From Anaspis maculata (Eukaryota > Arthropoda > Insecta > Coleoptera > Scraptiidae), in the NCBI GenBank assembly GCA_949128115.1, contig OX421966.1, positions 57,285,416 through 57,349,415 of the forward strand: a DNA stretch of 64,000 nucleotides, in the 5' to 3' direction. Positions within the stretch are counted from its first letter, which is position 1. Every line of letters begins with the position of its first letter. Below are positions 53,629 to 64,000 of the stretch, piece by piece. Made by a program: the position numbers and the translations under genes. The notes beneath the pieces were generated by a model. That model did not search any database, was not told where the DNA came from, and worked only from the letters and a program-made list of their open reading frames with translations.

Positions 53629-54765
53629 ACATCCAGTACTCTATCAACAAACATGGGCTGGGCAAGAAGGGCAGAAGAATTATTTAGGCATTGCAAGGCC
53701 CAGGCTAAGGCGGACATGGAAAGTGTGGTTCGCGCTCGCGGTACAGTTAAAAGCAAGGTGACAAGAATCGAGAAAGTCAAAGAATATAAAGTCAATCAAA
53801 ATATCAACGGACTCACTACAGGATTTGAAATGCTAGAAGTAATGCTGAAACACTTCGAGTCGATTCAGTCAAAAATCGAATCGAATCCCGAACCGTCGGA
53901 AGATACCGAAGAACAAGAACGTGACACTTTTGAAACGCGTTATTGCAGTGTAGTCTCCAAAATTAAAACTTTGGTTCAAAACTCCCAAAATAAGGAAAGC
54001 ACGACAATAGGTACATCTCTCGATAAACGATCGCGTTCAACATCAAGCGAAATTTTGCATGATGATTTACTCCACATCAAGCTACCTGTGTATAACTCCA
54101 TAAAAGATTCATACAAAGACTGCCTCTCGTTTTCTGACCAGTTCAAATCACAACAATGGCAAATTGGATAATTGTAAGAAGTTTTCATTACTTGAAGTCA
54201 TGTCTCAAAAATGAAAGCCCTTGAGGCTGTCGAATCAGTTTCGAATCAGAACGACAATTATGCGATTGCTTGGGAATTGCTGGAGAAGAGGTATGAAAAC
54301 AGAAGGCTCATAGCGCAAAAGCATGTCTATTCAATTTTGAATCTCTCAGTGATGAGTAGGGCTTCACATACCAATTTGCGTGAATCAATCGACACCCTGA
54401 CAGCAAACATGCAAAGGTTGAAGGTTTTAAACGTGCCAGTTAATCAGTGGGATGCAATGATAATCCCGGTCATAGCCGAGAAGTTGGATGTGCGGGAATG
54501 GCAGGGCAAGGTCGATTCAACTATTCCAAAATACGACGATTTTTTGTAATTCCTGGGGAAACGACAGCAAACGCTCGAGTCACTGTCTCATGGGAACAGA
54601 AAAATATCGAATGGAGATCCAACACAAAGGGTTAAATCAAGCACGTACGCAAGCATGATGTCAAACGCGTCGTCGTCAGCGTATTCCAACAAAGCTAAGA
54701 CATGCAAATGCTGTAAAAAGACAAATCATTATGTCAATCAATGCGTCACGATCCTGCAGCAAGGT
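53629..54765 (+). pseudogene. BEL/Pao-type gag remnant
   Basis: The frame 53653-54171 has a basic, helical N-terminal part (ARRAEELFRHCKAQAKADME) and then LHIKLPVYNSIKDSYKDCLS with FSDQF, corresponding to the L-P-K-F-x-G...W...F-x-D-x-F start of the gag core in BEL/Pao elements. After a frameshift, 54211-54549 gives NYAIAWELLEKRYENRRLIA and a conserved HVYSILNLS. After another shift a zinc knuckle of the C-x-C-C... type is seen near 54708-54750 (CKCCKKTNHYVNQC). Protease, RT and integrase are absent because the sequence is cut by the foldback at 54864. Confidence 0.65.
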
Positions 54766-54863
54766 CCTAAAGAAAGGTTGAGAACAATTCAGCAAGGTTA
54801 GTTCGTTTGTACAAAACGAAATCATTTCTTGAAGATCGAAAATGCGACCGGAATCATTAGATG

Positions 54864-57800
54864 TAATAGTGGGGTCGGTACGCTTTTGGATACTGCACAT
54901 TTGAGTAGAGTTATGAAACTTGGCACATAGTTTCTAGTGACCATAAGAAGAAATTTCGCCCGATGTTCCCCAAAAAAAATTTCGACGGAATCCGTTACAT
55001 TTGAAAATTGGCGATTGGTCGTACAGTGGCGCGCAAAGTATCAAATCCTAACATTTTGACCATAACGAGTTGATTTAAGCCACCCCTGACTCGATCCGTC
55101 TGATATTTTGGCCATTTTAGCCTTTTTTCTAAAATGGCAGCCAAACTTCGAAAGTTGGAATTTGGTCGTATAGTGGCCTGCAAGGTATCAATTCTGGACA
55201 TTTCGACCATAACAAGTCGATTAAAGCCTACCCCGATTCTACCCAACCTAAATTTTGGCCTCAATAATACTCAATGGGGCCTTGCACTGCCACTTTCACA
55301 CACCGAGGGCGCCACACCCGTTGGAGGGCAAATTCAACAATTTTGACGGCGTTGACGCTTCAGCGACCGACGTCCGTCATTTTATGTCTTGATTTGAAAT
55401 TTGGATAGCCCTCGGGATAACCTCTGTTTCTTGCTTGACGTCTCCAGTCACTGTCAGTTACTGGTCAAACTACTCAAACTCCCCTGTTTTTCCCGTCGTT
55501 ACGGCCGCTTCATCGAAGTAGGCGCCCCCTACAGTAGTGGCGACCTCACGTTGAGTTTTTCAATTGCAAGGCCCCATTATAGTGCTGATTTAGAATTTAT
55601 TTCTTTTATCTTAAGAAGGGTTGTTAAAAACCCGAGGGAAAACCACTTCTTGGGCTTTATGTGTGTCCAACATGTGAGTAATCCGGAGAGCAGAATCACT
55701 ACATTTTTCCGAAGAAATAAAAGGCTCCTCACCCCACTGGCAAAACCTATTTCACGCATGTATTAAACTGTCAAAACCATAAAAATGTCGAAAGTACATA
55801 CATATCAACTGCAAGTTGTTTCAGAATTTGTATTTGTGCTAAAAGATAAGTCAGGTTACATATTACATTACCAGAAATAACAGTGATTCAGGAATCTGCG
55901 CTCTATCGCGTGTATTTGCTGTTTCTCAGTGGTGTTTGGAGGTTAGACTCCTCTGCCTCTCAGACCTCAGACTTTGGTTACTTTTCATCAGTGTAGAAGA
56001 AATGTTGCATGTTGATTAGGAATAAATTCTCGCAAGGTTTGATTTTCTGCCTGAGAGAGCGTCCCACTGATGTAGAGCATCTGAGTCGACTGTGCGCCGA
56101 TATGGGATGCAACTTATTTGAAAATTTGCACGTTTGTGTTTGTGCGATTGTGCGAGACGCTCACCTACATTCTTCTCTACTGTTTTCTTTATCTATTACA
56201 TTGGTGAAGAACAGAACTCTCACCTATCTTGAATCCCTGTTCAATTCTAATTCCTGTAGGTGATCCAATTTCTACATGATGCATTATACTCGTTTTGTCA
56301 CTTACATATACTAAGGTTGGGAAAGAACTAGGTACATAAGGCGCTAAAGCTGTAATGCTTTTCTCGAAGATATAATATTCGTCCTACCATAGATACTAAA
56401 AAATCTGATTGCGATTCAGGAACAGGTTTTAATTTTAATAATGAGGGACTTTACGGCTATAAGTGCAAAAAATCTAACACTCTACCTACATTTTTTGCCA
56501 AAAATGTGTCACATGGGACAAACTAAGACCCATAGGAGAGATCTTTGTGCCTTGGACACACTAGATAAGAGTGTGTTGGTGTTGGTATTCAATAACAGGT
56601 ACATTGTGATTGTCTTCTGCTCAAATCTTTTCAAGTACAACTCTTATCGACGTATAAATCTGCAAAAACCGCTTATCTCGATCCCTTTCCGTGCATATTC
56701 AAACAACTTGCACTTCGAAATTTCTTGCGGTTTTGATGCCACGAGATCTTAACTGACAAAAGGACAGGATCATAAATTAATAGGGATTGAGGCCAAAATT
56801 TGAGTCAAGTCGAGTCGGGAAGGGTAATAATCGACTCGCAATGGTCGGAATGTCCAGGAATGGATACCTTGTGTGTCCCTATACGACCACCTGCCGATGT
56901 CGGTTTGGCCGCCATTTTGGAAAGAAGGCCTCAATGGCCCAAATATCAGCCGAATCGAGTCAGAGGTGGCTTGAATCAACTCGTCATAATCAAAATGTTA
57001 CAAATTGATACTTTGTGCAAACGTGCAAAATTTATAAATAGCGCACAGTCGACTCAGATGCTCTACATCAGTGAGACGCTCTCTCATGCAGAAAATCAAA
57101 CCTTGCAAGGATTTATTCCTAATCAACATGCCAAATTTCTTCTGCACTGATGAAAATTTTCTGAAACAACTTGTAGTTGGTATGTAGGTATGTACTTTCG
57201 ACATTTTTTATGGTTGTCACAGTTTTATACATGCGTTCAGTTATATACAGGTTTTGCCACCGGGGGAGTCTATGTTTTTGCAATGGTGGAGCTTTTTATG
57301 GAGATAAAATTTATTCTGATTCCGATTCTGATTTCATTCCTTCCGAAAAATGAATTGATTCTGCTCTCCGGATTACTCACATGTTGGACACACAGAAAGT
57401 GCAAGAGGTGGTTTTCCCTCAGGTTTTTCACAACCCTTATCAAGATGAAAAAAAATTCTAAATCAGCACTATAATTGAGTATTGAGGTCAAAATTTAGGT
57501 TGGGTAGAGTCGGGGTAGGCTTTAATCGACTTGACATGGTCGAAATGTCCAGAATTGATACCTTGCAGGCCACTATACGACCAAATTCCAACTTTCGAAG
57601 TTTGGCTGCCATTTTGGAAAAAAGGCCCAAATGGCCAAAATATCAAACGGATCGAATCAGGGGTGGCTTGAACCAACTCGTTATGGTCAAAATGTTAGGA
57701 ATTGATACTTTGCGCGCCACTGTACGACCAATCGCCAATTTTCAAAATTTGGACGCCATTTTGGATAAAGGGGCCTATATAACGGATTCCGTCCAAATTT

Positions 57801-57924
57801 TTTTTGGGAACATCGGGCGAAATTTCTCATTATGGTCCCTAGGAACTATGTGCCAAGTTTCATAAGTCTACTCAAAAGTGCAGTATCCAAGGGATTTTCG
57901 TCGCGTACCGTCCCCACTATAATA
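54864..57924. mobile_element. Large foldback element, ~3.1 kb, cutting the BEL/Pao remnant
   Basis: The ends read TAGTGGGGTCGGTACGC (54867) and GCGTACCGTCCCCACTA (57903-57919). Inward pairs include TTATGAAACTTGGCACATAG with its reverse complement near 57855, GGCGATTGGTCGTACAGTGGCGCGCAAAGTATC with 57713-57738, and CTGAGTCGACTGTGCGC (56083) with GCGCACAGTCGACTCAG (57041). A third copy of the inner block lies at 56787-57010 near the centre, so one arm was duplicated. All short frames in it occur as mirrored pairs and are not genes. Confidence 0.85.
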
Positions 57925-59180
57925 AATATTAGCCCAGGCATATTAGGTTTTTACCCGCAACAAATTCCCACAAAGCTGAAATTTGGTATACGGGCCTTGT
58001 AAGACCTAAGGAATAACATATTAAAATACTCGGTGGCACACCCTTGTGCGTCATTGGTTGTGGGGGAGGGGGCTAAATATTGTCATTTTAAATGCGTGAA
58101 TGACACCCTGTAGCTTATATAAATGAAAAAAAAAATCATATTTAGATGCCTCAAGGCTTCACAATATTTGCTTGACAATTGAATTGTTGATAAGTAGTTT
58201 GGGTTGCCTGGAAAAAAAAGAAGATCGGCAAAATTTATTTTGTTTTTCTCTCAAAAACCTCGAATTGATATCGGCAAGTGTGGTATCGTTTCTAACTAAA
58301 TCTTGGCCTCTGATATCAAATATGGTATTTAAAATTGAATTGAAACACGATTGAACAAGTTTTACTGAAAAAATGACGATTTTTGCCATCTGAAATTGTC
58401 GTTTTGTAATTTCGGTTTCGTATGGTTAGAATCATCTCAATTGAGTATTTCCAACAGAATTCATTGTTCTTAACCATTTTATACCTGAACACGATAAAAA
58501 CAATGGGCTTGTATTCATTACAAGATCAGAAAATTGATCTGTTGTGGAAGTGATTCAATGCCCAATTTTCTCCCGAGAATGCATACAATTTTTGCGTTTT
58601 TTTTTTTTTTACTGATGAATGATGGAGCGGTTCCACTGTTTTAGTGTGTAGTACTAAGCGGAGTTTTTCCTCTATCAGAAAATACCAAAAGCTATTGTAT
58701 CTATCGGGCAATAGAAACATAAAATCATCTTTTCTGTAGCCGTTATTCCATTTTCAGAAAAAAAAGTAGGTGTAAAACTTGTTTAATAAAAAATTGATGC
58801 TCTTACTTTGTAATATAAATAGGCGTAAGCAATTGATTCTGTTTTTGTCCAAGATAAACATAAATATAGGATTTGTCGGTAATTTTTATTTTTGACAGCT
58901 TCAGACAATGATGCCCCTAAATGAAGAAAGCAGTTTTTTGTAGAGAATTCATTATTTTCGGGATGAGTACTGTGAACATCAACTATTCACTCATCAGTCT
59001 CATCACTTGGGTCTGTTTCAAAGATGGGAAGAAGAGCCTATTAACAATGCTCAGCTTTATTGGCCATCACAAAATATTCTTACATGTTTCTCATTCAAAG
59101 ATCCAGGAGAGAAATTCCACCTTGCGCGTGCTATTCACGCCACTATCAAGCAGAAATGTTTCATGGCTACCGGAGTCCAC
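57925..59180. other. Intergenic, nothing recognised
   Basis: AT-rich sequence with poly-T at about 58600 and short random frames only. No repeat partner or gene was recognised within the window. Confidence 0.4.
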
Positions 59181-59189
59181 TTCATAGGC

Positions 59190-59810
59190 AACAATATACC
59201 GTGTTTCCTTTGAGACCCACCTTATATTGTTGAATGATTGGTTCGTCCACAGGAACAGTTTTAGAGAAAAGTGTCTGGGTGAATTTTTTGACTAGATATT
59301 CAAAGCCCCAAAATCGTAGGAGGCACAGAGGTGTAAGTCCAAATATTTTGATATGTTCTTGCTTAGGGATCATACCAGTTATATATCAATATTCAACTTT
59401 GTGCGACATTGCTTAGGGCTTTTAATTCTCACATGGTTTTTCCTGAAATATCCGGGCGACAAATTAACACTCAGCCGCCTCTCCCGCAGAACTAACCAAT
59501 CGGAAGAGTTACAAAGGCTCCCTCACACACTTAAGCACTAACAACAAATCTCTTTTGTTCATTTGAAACATATCTTATATCGATCGGATACTCCGTTCAC
59601 TTGCAGGAACAGCTTGGAGATAGGTATCTCTCTAATTCTTAGAACTTGACCTTTGAGGATGAAAATCAAAAGACGCACGAGGGTGTAAGTCCGAGTATTT
59701 TGATATGTTGTTCCGTAGGTCCAATAAAACATATATACCAAAATTCAGCTTTGAGGGAGTTTGTTACGGGTTACCACGATTTTCCGACTAAAATGCCTGG
59801 GCTATATGTA
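59190..59810. repeat. Diverged direct duplication, ~260-bp units
   Basis: 59190-59460 and 59560-59810 share CAGGAACAGYTT..GAGA, GGTGTAAGTCCRARTATTTTGATATGTT, a TATATAYCAA-ATTCARCTTTG block and TGGTTTTTCCTGAAAT / CGATTTTCCGACTAAAAT in the same order. Confidence 0.6.
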
Positions 59811-60002
59811 CAGTATTAAGCAAAGGGAACCAAGCGATCATAATTTTGAAATTAACGTTGAAATTAATGATCTCCTGTCCAAGCTGAAATAGATAATAGA
59901 GGCTCAGCTGTGTCAGTTCTGTGTTTTCAACTTAAAATGAGTTCTTCAAAAATAAGTGTAAATTGATCCTGTGTAAAACCGTTTTGTATACATACAGGGT
60001 TA

Positions 60003-60366
60003 TTCAAAAGTCCGGAATAAAATTCATATTTTTTTTCCATATTAATTTCGGGAAAAACGCTCGAACAGGTCAATTTCTGAAAACGATAAGCCGTTTTTTT
60101 ATGACACGTGTCATGTTCTACCGTTAACCCCCTAACCCCAAGCTACCCTTAGTATTTTTTTTCAAATACCACCCTATGGCTTGGGGGGGCTCGTTGGAAA
60201 GCTTGCGTTCGGCTGAGTGGAAGTGTTTTAGGAACCCCAGTTTTACCCAACAGTCCGGAACAAAATTCATAATTTCTTACCATATTTTTTCAAAAAAAAA
60301 ACCGCTCGAACAGGTCGATTTCTAAAAACGGTAAGCCATTTTTTCATGACACGTGTCATGTTGTAC
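60003..60366. repeat. Two tandem copies of a ~130-bp repeat next to the Copia LTR
   Basis: AGTCCGGAAYAAAATTCATA, GCTCGAACAGGTCRATTTCTRAAAACG and CATGACACGTGTCATGTT occur at 60018-60120 and 60252-60365. CATGACACGTGTCATG is itself a perfect palindrome. The second copy abuts the LTR. Confidence 0.75.
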
Positions 60367-60367
60367 C

Positions 60368-60670
60368 TGTTGATGTAATGAGGGTGGATTCCGCAGGGTT
60401 GATTAAGCAAGACCAGTAGTTTTGATTAAGCGATTTAATAATTGAACAATACTTGCTGCCATGGAGTTTGGCGTGTGACTGCTCTGCTACAAAAGTTCTA
60501 AGCCTAAAACAGTGTATAAAAATACCAATACATATATGAAATCATCGGCTATGAAACTGAGCCGGGAGCACGAACCGTGCATTCGATCCGGCACTAAAAC
60601 ATACTAAAAGAATGGCTTGGCGGCGGGCGCCAATGCTGCTAATAGAGTTAATATTTTAATATTCTCAACA
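60368..60670 (-). repeat. 3' LTR of the Copia element (~303 bp)
   Basis: On the minus strand the LTR begins TGTTGAGAATATT, immediately after the polypurine tract TTTTAGGGGAAG, and ends CATTACATCAACA, giving the short terminal inverted repeat TGTTGA/TCAACA. It contains TATATGTATTGG-type sequence and a GGCGCCCGCCGCCAAGCC stretch. The 5' LTR is outside the window, so LTR identity cannot be judged. Confidence 0.75.
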
Positions 60671-60737
60671 CTTCCCCTAAAACTTAACTCTATGCAAATA
60701 AGCAAAAAAATCATGCAAAAAAATACAATACAGAAAA

Positions 60738-63700
60738 TTAAGAATTTGTAACGATGCCCAAATCCTTTCGTAACAATTCAAATCTTGGTTTAGCCAATGG
60801 CTTTGTCAAAATATCCGCTTTTTGTTGTTCACTTGTGACGTAATCCACATTAATGGCACCTTTCTCATAAAGATCGCGAATAAAATGATAGCGCACATCG
60901 ATATGCTTTGTGCGTTGATGAAATTCGGGATTTTTTATGAGCTTTAACGCACTCATGTTATCAACATGCAAAACACTTCGCTTTTCTTTCACTTCGCGAA
61001 CACCGATTTCGTCGAACAAGCGCAACAACCACAGCATTTCTTTTGCTGCATTTGCGGCACTGACGTACTCCGCTTCAGTCGTTGATTGAGCGATGCATTG
61101 TTGTCTCTTGCTTTGCCAGGTTATTGCAGCACCGTTGTACTTGCAAAGTACTCCACTTGTTGACTTCCGGGTTGCTGGATCACCAGCAAAATCTGCGTCA
61201 CTGTAGACTTCGAAGTCTTCTCCGTCGTGGTAAAGTAGACCGGCTCGTTGAGTCCCTCTTATGTAGCGTAGAATCCTTTTGATTAGGTGACAGTGAGCTT
61301 CTGTGGGTTTATCCAATGCTCGTGATGCAACATTGACTGCAAAGGCAATGTCTGGTCTGGTTACAACTTGCAGGTACATTAAATTTCCTACCGCTTCTCG
61401 ATACGGAAATTGGCCAGTCGCATCAGGTGAATCAGTCGTATTCCAGCCAGTTTCAATCGGAGTGCAGACTGGTTTCGATTCACTCATCTTGAATCTGTTG
61501 AGAATTTTCTCAGTATAATTAGTTTGACTGACAAAAATTCCACCTGTTCTTTGTTGCTGAATTTCCATGCCAAGAAAATTCGTGACATTGACCGTGATTG
61601 CGGCTTCAAACTCGCACTTCAGCTGATCTAGAAACTTTTCGGCTTCTTCTAGATTTGAAGCTGCGATTAGGCCATCATCAACATAAAGGAGTAACAGCAA
61701 TTTGTCTGTATCACGGTGTCTTACGTACAAACAGGGATCGGCTGTACTCTCTTTTAAGTCACATTCAAGTAAAAATTGCGTGAAACGTTTACTCCAGCAT
61801 CTGGGCGATTGCTTAAGCCCATATAAACTTTTCAGCAACTTACACACGCGTGATGAGTCATCCTCATATCCCTCGGGCTGTTCCATGAAAATTTCTTCGT
61901 CAAGAAAACCGTACAGAAAAGCTGACTTGATGTCAAATTGCCGCAAGTGCAATTTCTCACGTGCTGCGACACTCAATACCACTCGTATTGTGTCAAAGCG
62001 CACAACAGGGCTGAAGGTTTCTGTGTAATCAATACCCTCTTTCTGTGAGCATTCTTTTATGACTAATCGAGCCTTATATCGATCAATGGTCCCGTCTGGG
62101 CGACGCTTGATCCGATATACCCATCGATTGCCAATTATTTTTCTGTCGGTCGGTTTTTCAACCAATTTCCACGTTTCATGGTTTTGCAGAGAGCTCATTT
62201 CTTCGTGCATAGCTTCCTGCCAATGCTGAGAATCACTCGATGCCATTGCTTCGCCAAAAGTGAGCGGCTCACTTGCAGCTAACATTGCGACAGGTACACC
62301 ATAAAAATCAGGCCTCTTCAATTTATTGCGATCTCGCAGACGTCGAACATCTTCGGGGGACTTTTCCTCTTGTTCCGGCGTTTGTTTAGCCTCGGGCTCT
62401 GCATTTGTAATATCATTTTCATGATTTGGTGACGGTTCATTAACAACGGGCGTCTCGGTGGCTGCCAGGCGCTCTTGTTTGAAAATGACGTCACGACTCA
62501 CAATAATTTCATGACTCTCTGGAATCCAGACACGAAATCCCTCGATGCCTTCAAGGTAGCCCACAATATATCCTTTTAGTGCCTTTTTGTCCAATTTGCG
62601 CCGTTTTTCTTTGGGCACATGTACAAAGCATTCTGTACCGAATACTTTCAATTTGTTCAGGACCGGCTTCTTATTAAACCAAAGTTCAAACGGGGTTTTA
62701 TTCGGAACTTTTGTTGGTCCAGTCCGATTTAAAATGTAAACAGCTGTGTTTACGGCCTCTGCCCATAAAAATTGAGGTAGGTCTGGTTTCGAATAGAGCA
62801 TGGAACGTGCCGCTTCCATTAATGTCCGATTTTCGCGTTCAACCGTACCATTTTGTTCGGGTACATGGGCCACAGTTACTGTATGTTTTATTCCCCTTTT
62901 ATCCAGAAACGAGGCGACGTCCTTGTTTACATATTCACCTCCGCCGTCAGTACGAAGTTCTTTAATGTCCTCTCCGAAACGCGCTCGCACTTCCGCGCAG
63001 AAACTCTCGAGTTTCTCTTTCACCTCCGATTTTTTGTTCAGAAAATATACTTTTCGATATGCACTGAAATCGTCTTTAAAAAGTACATAATATCGCTTTT
63101 TGCCAGGCGATTGTACACTCATGGGACCGCAAACGTCTGAGTGAACCAATTCGCGCGGTTTGGTAGCACGATCGAGTCTTTCACTGAAACTTTGTCTGTG
63201 GTGTTTTCCGAAAACGCAACCGTCACAAAATTCATTGTCCATGGTCACCTCGATTCCCTTTTCTTTCAGGAATTGTTTTACATGACGTTTATTTTGGTGT
63301 CCGAGACGTTCATGCCACAGCTGCAACGTTTCCGCGGAATGTGCAACACAAAAAGTCTTTGGCAGAACTACACGTAAAAGAATCCGATAAAGATTGTTTG
63401 CCTCCATGCCCGTAGCGACAATCTTGTTATCTCTCATGAAAACGCATCGTTTTCCATTGTTGCTCAGAACGAAATCGACGCCTTTTTTCGCTGCAACCTT
63501 GACCGAGAAGAGATTCCTTTTCATTTCCGGGGTGTAGAGCACGTCGTACATGACTCCTGGTAACCATTCTCCTTCCACGAATGTTTCGATTTTGATATTT
63601 CCTCGGCCTAAAGCAGCCACTTTAGCACCATTGCCGACTTGAATCATAACTGGTTCTTTGAACTCGATATATTCATCAAAATAGTCGCGCTGATTGGAAA

Positions 63701-63998
63701 TATGTTCCGATGCACCAGAGTCGATGAACCAATATGACGTGTCACAGTCCAGAGCCGTGCTTCCGACAAAGGCTTGCTCTTGGCGCAAACCACCGCCTTC
63801 GGATTTCGGAAAGTTTTTCTTTTTCACGTGACAGTTTTTCATCAGATGGGTTTTCGAACCGCACGAAAAACATCCAGGACAGTTTCTTTGCAAATGGTCC
63901 TTTTTGCCGCACGTGAAGCAACCAGATTGCTTTTTCTGCCACTTGGCCGTCGGCTTCTTGGCACCTTTGCCTAGGTTCAACTTCGATAGTAAGGCCAC
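60738..63998 (-). CDS. Copia-type Gag-Pol polyprotein (C-terminal 1086 aa, open at window edge)
   Basis: The frame is open at the window edge, so the true start is further upstream. In order: two CCHC zinc knuckles (CFTCGKKDHLQRNC and CFSCGSKTHLMKNC, about residues 27-56) from the end of Gag; the aspartic protease motif WFIDSGASEH (about 90-99); the integrase zinc finger (WHERLGHQNKRH ... CDGC) and core with the first aspartate in HSDVCGP, the second in LRTDGGGEY and the glutamate in PEQNGTVERENRT; a reverse transcriptase with QFDIKSAFLYGFL and LLLYVDDGLI; and RNase H with VYSDADFAGDPATRKSTSG and the C-terminal KADILTKPL. The gene order protease-integrase-RT-RNase H defines Copia (Ty1/copia). 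No stop or frameshift occurs and all catalytic residues I can check are present, so the copy is young and may be active. The stop is TAA at 60738-60740. Confidence 0.95.
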   Translation of the reverse strand: MALLSKLNLGKGAKKPTAKWQKKQSGCFTCGKKDHLQRNCPGCFSCGSKTHLMKNCHVKKKNFPKSEGGGLRQEQAFVGSTALDCDTSYWFIDSGASEHISNQRDYFDEYIEFKEPVMIQVGNGAKVAALGRGNIKIETFVEGEWLPGVMYDVLYTPEMKRNLFSVKVAAKKGVDFVLSNNGKRCVFMRDNKIVATGMEANNLYRILLRVVLPKTFCVAHSAETLQLWHERLGHQNKRHVKQFLKEKGIEVTMDNEFCDGCVFGKHHRQSFSERLDRATKPRELVHSDVCGPMSVQSPGKKRYYVLFKDDFSAYRKVYFLNKKSEVKEKLESFCAEVRARFGEDIKELRTDGGGEYVNKDVASFLDKRGIKHTVTVAHVPEQNGTVERENRTLMEAARSMLYSKPDLPQFLWAEAVNTAVYILNRTGPTKVPNKTPFELWFNKKPVLNKLKVFGTECFVHVPKEKRRKLDKKALKGYIVGYLEGIEGFRVWIPESHEIIVSRDVIFKQERLAATETPVVNEPSPNHENDITNAEPEAKQTPEQEEKSPEDVRRLRDRNKLKRPDFYGVPVAMLAASEPLTFGEAMASSDSQHWQEAMHEEMSSLQNHETWKLVEKPTDRKIIGNRWVYRIKRRPDGTIDRYKARLVIKECSQKEGIDYTETFSPVVRFDTIRVVLSVAAREKLHLRQFDIKSAFLYGFLDEEIFMEQPEGYEDDSSRVCKLLKSLYGLKQSPRCWSKRFTQFLLECDLKESTADPCLYVRHRDTDKLLLLLYVDDGLIAASNLEEAEKFLDQLKCEFEAAITVNVTNFLGMEIQQQRTGGIFVSQTNYTEKILNRFKMSESKPVCTPIETGWNTTDSPDATGQFPYREAVGNLMYLQVVTRPDIAFAVNVASRALDKPTEAHCHLIKRILRYIRGTQRAGLLYHDGEDFEVYSDADFAGDPATRKSTSGVLCKYNGAAITWQSKRQQCIAQSTTEAEYVSAANAAKEMLWLLRLFDEIGVREVKEKRSVLHVDNMSALKLIKNPEFHQRTKHIDVRYHFIRDLYEKGAINVDYVTSEQQKADILTKPLAKPRFELLRKDLGIVTNS

Positions 63999-64000
63999 TG

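Noticed and set aside
54995..57865. Frames such as RLGRIGVGFNRLVMVEMSRIDT occurring on both strands
   Set aside because: They recur because the foldback arms repeat the same sequence; no start, intron or domain supports a gene.

Overview
The window is eukaryotic nuclear DNA, most likely from an insect or another arthropod. It is AT-rich and has short (about 50-65 nt) GT-AG introns, AATAAA polyadenylation signals, remnants or copies of Copia, Gypsy, BEL/Pao, non-LTR and probably Penelope-like retroelements, and many long palindromic (foldback) repeats. No tRNA, rRNA, CRISPR or bacterial-type operon was seen. The species cannot be named from the sequence.

The main content is a local expansion of one gene family that I do not recognise, between about 15.4 and 45.1 kb. 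Eight full-length or near-full-length members (B1, B3, B4, C1, C2, C3, C4, C5), a truncated copy (B2) and an inverted pseudogene fragment share one architecture. Each has three coding exons and two short introns, both always in phase 1. A helical block closes exon 1, exon 2 is a 62-73-codon helical module, and exon 3 opens with a K-Y-x-x-x-x-x-L-x-x-A-L-Y type motif followed by a long acidic, low-complexity tail. A conserved leader lies immediately upstream of the start codon. A more distant gene at 2.3-4.0 kb (A) carries the same leader. A large acidic repeat protein at 10.7-12.9 kb (D) has a similar 3' end and may be related. Members differ mainly in copy number of internal coding repeats (60 nt, about 110 nt, 150 nt and 39 nt units), and there is visible birth and death: lost start codons, a lost splice acceptor, a compensated frameshift, premature stops and inversions.

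Layout: 0.3-1.3 kb palindromic repeat; 2.3-4.0 kb gene A; 4.1-6.8 kb a candidate DNA element with AGTGT/ACACT-rich ends enclosing a small three-exon gene (E) of unknown function; 6.9-9.6 kb large foldback; 10.3 kb Penelope-like scrap; 10.7-12.9 kb gene D; 13.5-14.7 kb foldback; 15.4-22.7 kb subfamily B; 23.0-23.6 kb repeat with a nested hairpin; 23.8-28.2 kb C1 and C2; 29.1-31.5 kb inverted C pseudogene and non-LTR retrotransposon remnant; 31.6-33.1 kb C3 on the minus strand; 34.3-35.9 kb foldback; 36.7-38.8 kb C4; 39.8-41.9 kb nested repeats; 43.0-45.1 kb C5; 45.3-46.1 kb GC-shifted island without a convincing gene; 46.7-51.4 kb a second candidate element with repeat-rich ends, interrupted by a degenerate Gypsy copy; 52.3-53.6 kb tandem array of a 190-bp unit; 53.6-54.8 kb BEL/Pao gag remnant cut by a 3-kb foldback (54.9-57.9 kb); 59-60.4 kb diverged repeats; 60.4-64 kb a Copia element on the minus strand with an uninterrupted pol reading frame that runs off the window.

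The family proteins are very acidic, lysine/glutamate-rich and probably largely disordered outside the helical modules. Subfamily B carries basic clusters resembling nuclear localisation signals. No function is claimed. All splice models were derived by reading GT/AG sites and checking that the joined frames stay open and divisible by three; none is supported by transcript data here.
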